Assembly (NCBI GenBank): GCA_905221605.1
Contig: CAJNDS010000633.1
Span: forward strand, 37,635 to 101,634
Length of the DNA stretch: 64,000 bases
Direction: 5' to 3'
Source: Symbiodinium natans
Taxonomy: Eukaryota > Sar > Dinophyceae > Suessiales > Symbiodiniaceae
Shown here one piece after another: positions 43,131-53,579 of the stretch. The position numbers were made by a program, and so were the translations under genes. The notes under the pieces are model-generated. The model searched no databases. It was not told the origin of the DNA and saw only the letters and a list, made by a program, of their open reading frames with translations. Every line of letters begins with the position of its first letter. Position 1 is the first letter of the stretch.

Positions 43131-43629
43131 ACTCCAGGCAGAATCTCCGATCAAGGCCCACCGAAGATTGGGTCGGCCATACCAAAGAGGCATCCATGCG
43201 CCTTCGGTGTGCCTCATGTGCCTCGAGGTCTTTTGCAGCCATGAGGTCGAGAAAGTTGCTCAAGTCGCCTTGCATTCTTTGAACTGAGGCTTTGGAGATC
43301 TGTCAAGCAAGTGCTTCTGGTCTCGAGCATGGTAAAGAAAACTTTGGTAGAAAGCGCAGCTTTTTGTCCCAGAGCAAATCGGAGCATGCAGTTGCCCACA
43401 CTTCAGAAGCTCCAGCTCAGTTGAAAGTGAAACGAGATCGATCTTACCAAGAGAGGCTCGACTCAGCTGCTGGCACTGTTTGGACGTCCTCCATCGATCT
43501 CGAAGTGTGTTCGGCCTTGTGATTCAAGACAGTTGCTCGCGTGGCGTTACCATGGCCTTTGCCAAGGGCATGGCAAAGATGGGTACATGGTCTCGTGCAT
43601 TTTGTCGGCCATGTCTTGACGAGGTTGCA

Positions 43630-43862
43630 AGTTTGCCGCAGTTGATTTGCCAAGAAAATGCGGTTGCTGTTGTGGTCCTTGCATCCACTCTTCAATAACA
43701 GACGAGACACTTTGCGTTGGCCCTGAAAGCATATTGGAACCCTTGCAATCCAGCCTGTGTGCGAGCCAAGCTGCACACGGAATTCCTTTGACTCCAGCTG
43801 ACACAATGAAGGCAAGTTCGCGCCAGGTGCGACCAGCACTGCCCATGCTACGTGGTCAAAGG
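43630..43862 (-). repeat. Direct repeat copy 1 of a possibly coding block
   Basis: About 230 bases match 44633-44855 at roughly 90 percent by eye. On the minus strand both read 'LPSLCQLESKE' and 'KVSRLLLKSGCKDH'. On the plus strand both read 'KCGC(R/C)CGPCIHSSITDE'. Neither strand clearly shows coding constraint. Confidence 0.75.
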
Positions 43863-43954
43863 ATCATGATGGCCGGGGGGTTGGGGGGGTGGTTGGATAA
43901 GATTCCTGCGCCTACCAACTGAGGCGTCGGGGACCTTGAACGCTATGAGGCTTT

Positions 43955-44125
43955 TGGGATACGAATGGGCAGTTTTGGGCAGTTTTGGGATAATCCTGGA
44001 TGGCCGGGATGGCTACTGTTGCAGGTGTGGGAGGCATTTGGGATAAGCTTGGACAGCTTTGGGATAAGGTTGGACATTGTTGGGAGAAGCCTGGATCGCC
44101 TGGGGATACGCATGAATGGGCTTGC
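43955..44125. repeat. Degenerate short repeat of GGGATAAG-type units
   Basis: TTTGGGATAA and GGATGGCC-like words recur with spacing of about 20-30 bases. Low complexity and no coding support. Confidence 0.5.
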
Positions 44126-44591
44126 GATATCCAGACTTGTCGGACCTCCAAGAGAAGTGTTCCATTTTTAGAGCCTTAGAGCCTTAGAGCCCAGTGCCAA
44201 GTGCTCCACACTGCATGGATCCCCAGTCTCAGAGCAAGTGCCGTTCAAGAACTGACAGGGGGTTCCCTTACACTCACTCTTGATAGTCTCGGCCCACAAG
44301 GTCTGGCTGCAATACCAGGTGCGGAAAGCTTTCGCAAGGTTGCCAAATTCTCCGAGGCCGCGCCTTCGGTTGTACGCCGACTTGGCTTCAAGGGGTTACT
44401 GAGGCGCGTGCCAAGATCGTGAACTGTAGCATCTTTGCGCAGTTGAAGCCAGATGCGGCACTCACTATCTCTTTCAGAGTTGTTTTCGCACGGCTTGGAG
44501 GCTTGCGTTCGGCAGGATGTGCTACTGGCATGTCCTCCAGGGGGGGACCAATGATCCTCATGATCGAGCTTGCAAAGCGGCGCAACACGGG

Positions 44592-45275
44592 TCAAGTGAT
44601 TGATTTCATTGAAGTCGTTGCCAGTTGCCGCAGTTGACTTGCCAAGAAAATGTGGTTGCCGATGTGGTCCTTGCATCCACTCTTCAATAACAGACGAGAC
44701 ACTTTGCGCTTGCACTGAAACCATATCGGAACCCTTGCAATCCAGCCTGTGTGCGTGCCAAGCTGCACTTGGAGTTCCTTTGACTCAAGCTGGCACAATG
44801 AAGGCAAGTTTGCGCTAGGTGCGACCAACGCTGCCCATGCTATGTGGTCAAAGGAGGGGCACATATTCGTGACCAGGAGATTGCCCTGTTGGGGTGAGCC
44901 CAGCTCGAGGGCGTGCATCTCACCCGTCATGATGTTTGCAATGCTTGGAGGCAAGGACACAAGTGCAAGAGCGGCGAAGAGCAGCGAAGGGGTCTCTGCA
45001 AGTGTTCCATCCTTTGCATGGATTCCCCGAGCAAGTGCCATTCCGCCAACCCGGCCAAGCCTCAAGGGACATAGAGCTGAAGCACACACAAGTGTCACGA
45101 GTCGACCTGTCCCAAGCTCTTGCTGCGCTTCTAGAAAGGTGCGGCAAGCTTTTGCATCACAGCATGAAGTTGTCTCAATTTGCGCCGCGATGTTGCTGAA
45201 TATGGCACAGTTGACATCCAACTGCACAGCTCTGCGCGACCACGCCATATATACTCTAACCTCAGAAGAACCCAA
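44592..45275 (-). CDS. Hypothetical minus-strand ORF, 227 codons
   Basis: This is one of the longest frames outside the mobile elements. It includes 'LVTLVCASALCPLRLGRVG' and a C-terminal part (44855-44633) duplicated at 43862-43630. It has no recognised domain, its nominal start is weak, and the plus strand is also open for 186 codons here. The sequence is part of a patchwork of duplicated blocks; a third partial copy of its start lies near 46785-46900. Either a decayed multicopy gene or chance. Confidence 0.25.
   Translation of the reverse strand: MGSSEVRVYMAWSRRAVQLDVNCAIFSNIAAQIETTSCCDAKACRTFLEAQQELGTGRLVTLVCASALCPLRLGRVGGMALARGIHAKDGTLAETPSLLFAALALVSLPPSIANIMTGEMHALELGSPQQGNLLVTNMCPSFDHIAWAALVAPSANLPSLCQLESKELQVQLGTHTGWIARVPIWFQCKRKVSRLLLKSGCKDHIGNHIFLASQLRQLATTSMKSIT
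44633..44855 (-). repeat. Direct repeat copy 2 (partner 43630-43862)
   Basis: See the partner entry; the copies are about 1.0 kb apart and in the same orientation. Confidence 0.75.
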
Positions 45276-45298
45276 TCCCTCCCATTGTCCAGTACCAT

Positions 45299-46330
45299 CT
45301 CCATGCTAAAGAGCAACGCGCTTCAAGATCAGAAGAATTCCCGAGGAGAAAATCGAGCAAGGAGTCGTAGGCCCTTCAAGACATTCCCATGTGGTTGAGC
45401 CCAAAGACGTGGAAGGTTATGTGAGGCCAAGCCGCACCAAGCCTCCAAGCCACCAAGTCTTGTCGAGTCGTCCCGGGCCTGTGGCATGACAGCTGTTATC
45501 GCCGGAACACAGGTAGCAAAGGCGCTTTGCACCTGCGCTAGTTCGTGCAGAAAACTGGTCCAGTACCATGGTCGTGCTTAAGAGCAGCGCGCTTCAAGAT
45601 CAGAAGAATTCCCGAAGAGAAAAATCGAGCAAGGAGTCATAGGCCCTTCAAGACATTCCCATGTGGTTGAGCCCAAAGACGTGGAAGGTCATGTGAGGCC
45701 AAGCCACCAAGTCTTGTCGAGTCGTCCCGGGCCTGTGGCATGACAGCTGTTATCGCCGGAACACAGGTAGCAAAGGCGCTTTGCACCTGCGCTAGTTCGT
45801 GCAGAAAACTGGTCCAGTACCATGGTCGTGCTTAAGAGCAGCGCGCTTCAAGATCAGAAGAATTCCCGAGGAGAAACATCGAGCAAGGAGTCATAGGCCC
45901 TTCAAGACATTCCCATGTGGTTGAGCCCAAAGACGTGGAAGGTCATGTGAGGCCAAGCCACCAAGTCTTGTCGAGTCGTCCCGGGCCTGTGGCATGACAG
46001 CTGTTATCGCCGGAACACAGGTAGCAAAGGCGCTTTGCACCTGCGCTAGTTCGTGCAGAAAACTGGTCCAGTACCATGGTCGTGCTTAAGAGCAGCGCGC
46101 TTCAAGATCAGTAGAATTCCCGAGGAGAAAAATCGAGCAAGGAGTCATAGGCCCTTCAAGACATTCCCATGTGGTTGAGCCCAAAGACGTGGAAGGTCAT
46201 GTGAGGCCAAGCCGCACCAAGCATCCAAGCCACCAAGTCTTGTCGAGTCGTCCCGGGCCTGTGGCATACCAGCTGTTGTTGCCAGAACACAGGTAGCAAA
46301 GCCCGCTTTGCACTGGCGCGAAAAGCACCT
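45299..46330. repeat. Four-copy tandem repeat, unit 254 bp
   Basis: Units begin with 'CCAGTACCATGGTCGTGCTT' (first unit variant) at 45299, 45560, 45814 and 46068. Units two and three are nearly identical and exactly 254 bases apart. The first is 261 bases because of a short insertion near 45435, and the last carries a similar one. A diverged partial copy lies at 47342-47430. Short minus-strand ORFs recur in every unit but are not supported as genes. Confidence 0.95.
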
Positions 46331-46334
46331 AAGT

Positions 46335-48250
46335 GTGGCAAGCGATGATGCGGAGTGTAAGCACGAGAGTGGGGCATCACCTGGCGCACGCCCTGGCGCA
46401 CAGAGCAGCATACCTTGTGTCGCGCAGTGTGGCGCACATAATATGAGCTGCAGACCTATGTGCGGTACACCTGGCTGCAGCTTGAAATTGGTGGCACGTT
46501 GGAGCCAAGAACGCCTCTGAAAACGTCAGTTCGGTGGGGCCTTCCTGGCCGACAGGCTCGGCCAATTTGACAAAGATCAGGCGCTGGACCAGAGCGACCG
46601 GGAGGTGCATGCAAGTTTTCCACTGTGCGTTCCAGGTGGTCAATTTAGTCAACTTGGCATCTTGGGCATCTCATGGCAATCTTGCACAGCTTCAAGTGTT
46701 GCTGATCCTTGGCGCATGATCACCCGGTAAACTCGGCACAATCACCCTACGTTGTGCTGTCTGTCACACAAGGGATTAATGCTTTCCGGATTCAAAGCAT
46801 GAAATTGTCTCACTTTGCGCCGCGACATTGTTGAGCATGGCACAGTTGACATCCAACTGCGTTGCTCTGCACGACCACGCCATACATAATCTAGCTTCAA
46901 CAGAACATTAAAAGTGATCTTGCTCCTTTCCATTGGCAGCCTCTTTCGCATCGCAGACCCCGCTCCCTGCTCTACATGTGCACCTCACCACCACACTAGA
47001 CCTACTCCCCGACTTCACATGCGGCCATCGTTGCAGAAGACAGCGACGCACTCAATCGCAGGCTTGCAGGTGCTGGCCACACTGCCTGCAACATGCACCA
47101 CGCCTGTATGCGAGATCAAATTGTTCGGGCTTGTCTGGGATGTCTAATGCTGTCTCTGGCTCTGCATCGGTATGTTTCCGAGGCATTAAAATGTGGCAGG
47201 TGATGGCAGGTGGCTAACTGGTGGAAGTCACAAGAGAAGCCGTGCGAGTGTTCGGTTGCGAAGCATTCTTAACATGTGCCAGCAGGGAAGAGGCTTCGGT
47301 GGAAAACCCAGCGTGGCCGGACGCAAAGCCTGTCCAGTTGGTACAGTACCATCGTCGCGCTTAAGAGCTACACGCTTCCCGAAGAAGAGAGTAAGGAGTC
47401 ACAAGCCCTACAAGACATTCCCATGTGTTTCCCAAAGAGAAGCCGGACCAAACCGGACCAATCCGTGCAAGCATCCAAGCATCCTTGCTTAGGTTTGCTT
47501 TTGTGCCCGTCTTTTGTCTGAACCCTGAAAGGATCCTCAGACGGCTCATATCATCCCACAAAAACGGAGCCTCTGGCCTCTGCATGCGGACACAGTGGAG
47601 CCTTGCCTTGAGACCCTAAACCCAGCGTAACCCCTTTGCGCGATACTCCCCTCATGGAGCCAGCAAGAGCGCACCTTGACAGCAAGAGGCCTCTGTGATT
47701 GCAAGACTGTGACATGTACATGACATGCACGTGTTCTGGCGCAGTGCACGGCTGCTTGGCAAGAGAATGTGACCTCTAGCGCAGAGTCGAAAGAATGTTT
47801 CGACCAGCTTGTGTGTAGAGATTCACAGTGATATCCACATGGTTTCTCAAACGAAAAGTTCCTCGGCTTCAATGTAGATATTGAGCTTTTGAAGTTCCCT
47901 TGTTTCTGGACTCGGCCTTGTTCCTTCATGGGAGTCAAACTGACGCTCTTATTTGAAACACACAGCTCGCGCGCCGGCTACTGCGGCTAACGTTCCAAGT
48001 TCGAAGGAGACCCGGGAGACCCGCGATCTCCTGAGAGCTGTCTGAAGAGCTTCAGGAAGCTTCAACAAGCTTCAGGCTTCAGGCTGAAGCCAAGGCTTGA
48101 GGCCACAGCATGAAGCTTAAGAAATCATCAAAGCGGGCTCCATCCTTTAGCGGTCGTTTTCAGGTTCACAATTTTATGACTCCCGGTGGGGCCTCTCAAG
48201 TTTGTGAATGTGTTCGCAGAAGGTTTTCGTGCCCTCGTCGCTGCATCCGT
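46335..48250. other. No supported gene; diverged repeat copies
   Basis: 46785-46900 is a diverged copy of 45160-45300, and 47342-47430 of the 254-bp unit. AAGCTTCAGG-type words cluster at 48045-48120. ORFs are short and unrecognised. Confidence 0.35.
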
Positions 48251-48255
48251 TCCAG

Positions 48256-48315
48256 GGTGCGCTGTACGAAGAGGGACTGGAGATGTTGCGAGAAAGGCGT
48301 GCTCCGCTCCTCCGC
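48256..48315 (+). CDS. Small candidate exon, 20 codons
   Basis: An acceptor (gttccag, AG at 48254-48255) and a donor (GTGAGC at 48316) bound exactly 60 bases reading 'GALYEEGLEMLRERRAPLLR', a charged helical sequence. The exon is phase 0 at both ends. It probably belongs with the block at 48499-48714, but the connecting phase is not resolved. Confidence 0.35.
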
Positions 48316-48498
48316 GTGAGCTGAACGACAAGATGTTTCTGGAGTTTATTGGGAAGAGATCTCAAACAAAAGGCGGCACTGGCATGTCACTCAAGAAGAC
48401 GTCACTGGCGCAGTGCAACTGTCGGTCCTCGAGGCATTCTTAGGCCACTGAGGCCGCTGAGGCCGCCGAGCTGAGCTCACAATATCGGCCCTCATTGT

Positions 48499-48714
48499 GT
48501 GCTCTGGGGTGTCCTTGAAGTCCAAACCAAGGGATGGGCTGTCTTTCAGGATAAGTATGTGCTTAGAAGGGAATGTCTTGCCAGTGGCGGAGTGCCGATG
48601 CCCAGCGCTTGTGTTGAAATGTTGCAAGAAGCTGGTAAGACCCCAGATGCAAAAATGCTCGCAAGTTTCTTCAACATTAGACGGTTGAACTCGCTGCTCC
48701 ACAGGGCCAAGTGA
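48499..48714 (+). CDS. Candidate terminal exon of an unknown gene
   Basis: The frame reads 'VLEVQTKGWAVFQDKYVLRR' and continues through 'CVEMLQEAGKTPDAKML' and 'FFNIRRLNSLLHRAK' to a TGA at 48712-48714. Composition is strongly protein-like (balanced charge and hydrophobicity, no low complexity). The exon start could be the AG at 48474-48475. No domain is recognised. Confidence 0.4.
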   Translation: MLWGVLEVQTKGWAVFQDKYVLRRECLASGGVPMPSACVEMLQEAGKTPDAKMLASFFNIRRLNSLLHRAK

Positions 48715-48719
48715 AAATC

Positions 48720-50940
48720 TATCCAGGTAGGAGGCTGAGCAGTCATTGCGTCAGAATCTAAAGGCAATACAGGGAGCAGACCCCCGCTGGAAGGCACCAG
48801 GATACTCGTCAAGCAGGGCCGCCCCTTGCAAGTGACTTGTAGTGAAGGTGCCAGCCAGGTACCAGCCACGCCTCAGCGGTTCAGAAGGGGCTGGCGACAT
48901 ACAAAATGACTAAAAGATGGGAACGCATCAGACCAATGGGTCGCTCGCGTGACGATCCGTAGCTCCTAGAAGAAAGCTCATGAGAACTCTTTACAATGCA
49001 GCGAGCTTACATTTTGCCCCACTTGGGTGATGAGCGACTGCAAGAAAAACCTGTGCATGCACCCCGCCACCTCCAACAGCCCTGTGCACAGCACGTGCAC
49101 AGGAGATTTCAGATGTCTGCAACCGAGATGCTGCTCTCAGCATGACAGTCTCGCAATGTACTCCTACACCGTCAGTATGGACGCTAAGCTGACCTTTGAG
49201 GATCCCATAGACGCGAGTTTATAGGGGCTCGTTCGTGTTCGTGATTCGTGACGCTTTAGGGGTTTAGGATTCAGGGGTGTAGGGGTTAGGGTTAGGGCCC
49301 AGTTCGCACGGAGGTAGGTCAGCGCGCTTGAAAACGTCGCACGCACGTATTGGCAGAACAGGATTGTGTTGGTTGTGTATAGCTCTATGGCACATCCCGG
49401 CTACAGCCCTTTCACGCGTGTAAGGATTTAACACATCGGGCACCTGTGGTGTTCCGTAGGCTTCCTTGAGACATCGATAAAAAAGATGCCCTCCCTATCC
49501 ACAGCAGAATTGAGACCTAGTCTGTTCCAACATCTCCCACTCTGGTCTGGATGCCCGCAGCCCCGGCTTGAACGGATGATTGGGCAGCTTGGTGTGTGTG
49601 TTCGAAAGCTGCGTCGCCCTGCGAAGTTGATGAAGTTGGTGTGAGCCAAGAAATCTCCGGTAGTTGGAGATGTGACACTCCCGTATTGAATGTTGTGTGC
49701 CTGACAAAGGGTAGATGACTTGCTCAGACACCTTGATACCAGTCGCAGCCTCGCAACTCGAAAACAAGAGGTCATGCGCGAGCATCGTGCGGATGAGTTG
49801 CAAGACCAGCTGATGCACCCCGACAAAGAGCATTGCATGCAGTTCTTGACCTGAGACATTAGATCATGGCACCGATCTTCCTTGTGCTAAGTCCATTCCT
49901 TTGCAGTGAGAGAGCGATCTCCTCACGACTGATCAGCCAAACGGTTCCTGGGCACTGCACCGCAACATGGTTTAAAGATGAGAGTTGTGAAAGCCCTCCT
50001 TGAAGCCTTGAATCTTGAAACCTTCCTTGCTTATGCCTTGACGGCTGAAGACCTCTACAGAGTTCACAGTTAGATATGTTAGATCAAGTCCCGTGGCCAA
50101 GCAGTGACACGGCCTAAGTGGACGAATGTCCTCAGGCCGTCCCTTTTGTGCTTGCAGATCTCATGCGAGTTTGCGTGTAGCTCTGCCAGCTATGCCGTGG
50201 TAAGAGTGCGTTATTCCAAGGCCTTGGTTTGCACCAAGCTTACTCCGACGTCCAAACCTCCCAAACAAAAGGCATCCGAAGCTGCGAGAGTTGCTCTGAG
50301 CTAGTCTTCGAGAGAACACCTAGATCCGCTAGGTGATGGTCTGAGCTCTTGAAGGTCTTGAAGCTGATGTCCACTTTTGGAGAGCGCTGGAGAACACATT
50401 TGCAGCGCGCTGGCATCGTGTTTTCTTTTATGATTGTTATTCTTCTCTCTTCTTTGCTCTTCCCTTAGTCTCTTAGTCTTCTCTTCTCCTCATCCATCCT
50501 CATCCTTAACCTTCGAGCATCCTTCTATGTTGGCCAATATTCCATGAATAAGTTTTAGTGGACGAGTGGGCATCCCATCCTTATAGTTCGGGGTGGGGGT
50601 GGCCATGGTGGGATGGTTTGAATCGTGCTTTGTCTTGTTTTTTGTGAGGCCGAGGGTAGGGCGGGGTGAAGGAGGTGGGGTCGGGGGCCAAGAAGGCGGT
50701 CTGGCCACGTTGATGTTCCGCGGCGCAACATGGTGTAGCGTTTCCGTTGTTTCAAGGATCCTGCCGCAGCATTCGGCCCGATCCTTGCGAGGGGTGAAGG
50801 AAGATTGCTGCAGACGGGCCTCAATGAAGCTATGGCTGCACATTGTGCACTTTGTTGGGGCCATTTCCACCCAACTCCGGCATAATGTGGGGCATTGGAA
50901 GTGCCCTGCTGATACGGGAGCCTGTTATTGTCAGTGTGGG
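48720..50940. other. Mostly non-coding; one weak minus-strand ORF
   Basis: Minus-strand 49833-49495 ('FVGVHQLVLQLIRTMLAHDL') is open for 112 codons and somewhat protein-like, but unrecognised. A short plus-strand end 'LTFEDPIDASL' stops at 49224. Nothing else can be supported. Confidence 0.25.
49255..49297 (+). repeat. Degenerate interstitial telomere-like repeat
   Basis: TTTAGGGG, TTTAGGATTCAGGGG, TGTAGGGG, TTAGGG, TTAGGG: six GGG-ending words, diverged from TTTAGGG. Confidence 0.6.
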
Positions 50941-50952
50941 TCTGTGGCATTG

Positions 50953-51298
50953 GCAGCAGCAGGGGCCAGCTTAGCACAAATCATTGGAGACGTGCCTATT
51001 CCACCCTTGCCACCTGTGGCGCTTCCACCATTCCCACCCGCAAGACTACCGGCTATGGCAACATTTACTAGTGTGACGGAGGATGATCTACCCACATTGG
51101 GACCACCGCCGGCAACGACGCCTCTGCCAACCTTGCCACCAACTGTCCCTCCCACGGCTGCTTATCCGTTTTCAGTGCAGGCCCAGGCCAACATGTTGCG
51201 CGGCAATGCTGGTGCCCTAGATGCGCAACACAATGTTCATCAGTATGTGTTTCAACCCAGCAGCTCGATTGCAAGCACAAAATCTTACTTTGTGGCAG
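50953..51298 (+). CDS. Candidate proline-rich exon
   Basis: The frame is open through 'IPPLPPVALPPFPPARLP', then an acidic 'TSVTEDDLPTLGPP', more Pro-rich sequence, and a Gln/Asn-rich end ('AQHNVHQYVFQP'). It ends at a donor-like gtggcag|GTTG (GT at 51299). The Pro-rich sequence may be disordered. The upstream part of the same frame (50593-50940) is Gly/Arg-rich and reads less like protein. No family recognised. Confidence 0.35.
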
Positions 51299-51308
51299 GT
51301 TGTTGTTT

Positions 51309-51345
51309 GTGTGTCACACACAGTGTGTGTGTGTGTGTGTGTGCT
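51309..51345. repeat. CA/TG microsatellite, self-complementary
   Basis: A CACACACA stretch is followed directly by (GT)n, so the tract can fold on itself. Confidence 0.9.
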
Positions 51346-51349
51346 GATG

Positions 51350-52300
51350 GGTGTGAAGATGCGTGAAGACAAGTGCAGAACCATTCTCTCGCAGGCAGTG
51401 GGTCCTATGGCTTGGAAAGCAGCACCACATCAGCGGCTCCACAGGAGGCCGGCAACACGTGACCTTGGTTGCGAGCGTAAGCTGCGTTGTTGCTTTACCG
51501 CTTTGTGAGTGTAGGTAGTCCTTGGTTGTTGTGGCGGAATTTCGGTGCAGGACTCTGTCAAGCAAGCGCTGGTGCAAGAATCGTTGAAGGAGGGAGTTGC
51601 GTGCCATTGCCAGGAATAGACCCTGCAAAGTGTGCAGACATTTGCTTCCAGCTTGAATTTCACTTGTAGAAGGGCAAAGCCCCTGCACATTCCAAAAGGT
51701 GATCGTTCATCGGAGTTTGGTGTATTTGGGTTTTCTTCGAGCACCAGCGAACAAGTCTCTGACCACATGTGGCAGGAACAGAGCTCCAACTTCGGGAATT
51801 TTCGCGTTCGTAAGCCCCAATGAAGGCACCGCAGAATACGGAACCCTTGGACCGAACCCAAGCCCGCTGATCCTCCCAAACATGCCACAGGGCAAGCTCT
51901 AAGCCTAAACCATAAGATATTTTTTGGGGGGGTTCTAGAATGAGGATTATATTATTTCAGGGCCCATACGGTTTATGAGGATTACCATTACATAGAATTG
52001 GTAGGTTTTCCCTCAGGCCGAACGTCATACATCAAGGGATAGGCAATGCACAGACGCCCCAGAAAGCTGAACTGCACACGACGGACTTCAACCAGGAACG
52101 AATGCCATCCTAACTCACGTGAGTCCGCAGCGCCTGGCGTGCCAGAAGGCCACTGAAGCAAGTTTTTTTTCGTCTCCAGCCTCTTGATTGGGGCGGCTTC
52201 CACAAGTTCAGAACCGTATAGCTCATACAGCATGGATGGCCTTACATATATATTTTAAGGGGCTGCGCCCATGGGCGGGCAGCGCACGCAGAAGCCTGGG
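51350..52300. other. No supported gene
   Basis: Short overlapping ORFs on both strands (51430-51902) and an AT-rich segment at 51905-51990. Nothing recognised. Confidence 0.3.
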
Positions 52301-52308
52301 GCGAGCAG

Positions 52309-52470
52309 TTTCTAAGCATGTTGAGGCCCCTAAACTCCCTTAAAATCTCTAAGCGTTAAGTTTCTAAGCATTTTCAGGCCCCTAAACTCCCTTCAAATCT
52401 CTAAGCGTTTGAGGCTCCTAGACTCCCTTAACGTTTCTAAGCACTTTATAAGGCCCCTAAACTCCCTTTT
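52309..52470. repeat. Three-copy tandem repeat, unit of about 52-73 bp
   Basis: Units begin with TTTCTAAGCA (52309, 52361 and 52434) and contain 'GGCCCCTAAACTCCCTT' and 'ATCTCTAAGCG'. The middle unit has an internal partial copy ('GAGGCTCCTAGACTCCCTTA'). Confidence 0.9.
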
Positions 52471-52479
52471 TCCTAGCCC

Positions 52480-52900
52480 CGGGCTTAGACACGTCGCTTA
52501 TGCCCGCCCTTTGGGGGGCATCATGCTCCTGATGCGCCCCCGGGGTCCCGCCCCGGGAGCCGCTGATGCTCCTGATGCGCGCCTGGGGGTCCCGGGCTGG
52601 ACCCGCTGATGCTCATGATGCGCGCCCTCTGGGGGCCTCCGTGGCGACGCAAAAAACCACGAAAAAAAAACCGTTCACCGGCGGCACGCGGGGGTCGGCG
52701 GCACTGGCGTCCGGCCTAATTCTGCTTCGCAGAAGGCCAGAGGCCAGCAAGGCTATTCCCGGGACGACCCGGGCTAAAAGGTCCGCATTTGCTCGGTCCT
52801 TTGGGGACCTCGCGCTGCCCGATTTAAAGGCTGACGCCGCTGCCGCCGACCCCCAAGATAAGGATGTCCGGGCACCGGGCCATCTTCCGGACCCGCCCGC
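52480..52900. other. GC-rich block with GATGCTCCTGATGCG repeats
   Basis: GATGCTC(C/A)TGATGCGC words recur near 52522, 52564 and 52608 with CCCGGG palindromes between. A 112-codon plus-strand ORF is compositionally biased and not supported as a gene. Confidence 0.45.
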
Positions 52901-52901
52901 T

Positions 52902-53575
52902 TAACAACAAATTCGGTTGCTTTTGGTCCTGCTCCTGTGGGGGGGGCTAGGCAGGGGGGGGCAGAGGGGGGGGGGGGGGGGGGGGGGGGGGTAGGAGGTT
53001 ACGGGCGGTAGGGGGGGGGAGGGGGGAGGGGTACGAGGTGGGGGTAGGTAGGGGAAGGGGGGGCACTTGCCCCTTCCAAATTCGGGTGTGCTTTTGGTCC
53101 TTCTTGTGGGTAGGGGGGGGGGAGGGGGGAGGGGGGGGGGTACAGGTGGGGCAGGTAGGGGTTTTGTGGGGGGGCTAGGCAGGGGGGGTTCGGGGGGGGG
53201 AGGGGGGAGGGGGGGGGTACGAGGTGGGGGTCGGTAGGGGGGAGGGAGGGTGCAGCCAACACAAAACGTGTGGTTCCACCCACTTGCCCCCCTTCCAAAA
53301 CAACAAATTCGGTTCCACTTGGCCGCCTTCCAAAACAACAAATTCGGTTGCTTTTGGTCCTTCTCCTGTGGGGGGGGGCTAGGCAGGGGTAGGGTGCAGC
53401 CAACACAACGCGTGGTTCCACCCCTTGGCCGCCACAAATTCGGTTGCTTTTGGTCCTTCTCCTGTGGGGGGGGGCTAGGCAGGGGTAGGGTGCAGCCAAC
53501 ACAAAACGCGTGGTTCCACTCTTCTCCGCCCGCCAAAACAACAAATTCGGTTGCTTTTGGTCCTTCTCCTGGGGC
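52902..53575. repeat. G-rich tandem repeat with long G-runs
   Basis: A unit containing 'AAATTCGGTTGCTTTTGGTC', then G-runs, 'GCTAGGCAGGGG' and 'GTGCAGCCAACACA' recurs near 52906, 53340, 53437 and 53545. Between them lie G-runs of 7 to over 20, with the longest at about 52966-52991. Minus-strand ORFs rich in Pro are artefacts of the G-runs. Strong quadruplex potential. Confidence 0.85.
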
Positions 53576-53579
53576 AGCC

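Larger units (their letters stand above)
33640..43560 (+). repeat. Roughly 10-kb degenerate repeat array, units of about 250-420 bp
   Basis: Four blocks recur in the same order many times. Block one is 'GACTGGACATC' with 'TTCGGACTGTGTCAGGGATG'. Block two is 'GTGATTCAAGACAGTTGCTC'. Block three is 'ATGACAGTGGGGCTCGTGCA'. Block four is 'AAGCTCCAGCTCACTGCAAC' with 'GTGAGACGAGATCGAG'. Copies of block two appear near 34366, 34667, 34986, 35397, 36080, 38630, 39160, 39450, 39805, 40735, 41040, 41540, 42485 and 43518. A related subfamily fills 37190-38300. Divergence varies widely, so growth was stepwise. Coding capacity is doubtful. Confidence 0.8.

Noticed and set aside
42662-43287. 140-161-codon ORFs on both strands of the GC-rich block
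   Set aside because: GC-rich sequence with few stops on either strand; no domain and low complexity.
50490-50977. Minus-strand ORFs with cysteine pairs opposite the Pro-rich exon
   Set aside because: Both strands are open here; the cysteines do not form a recognisable motif and the plus-strand exon is better supported.
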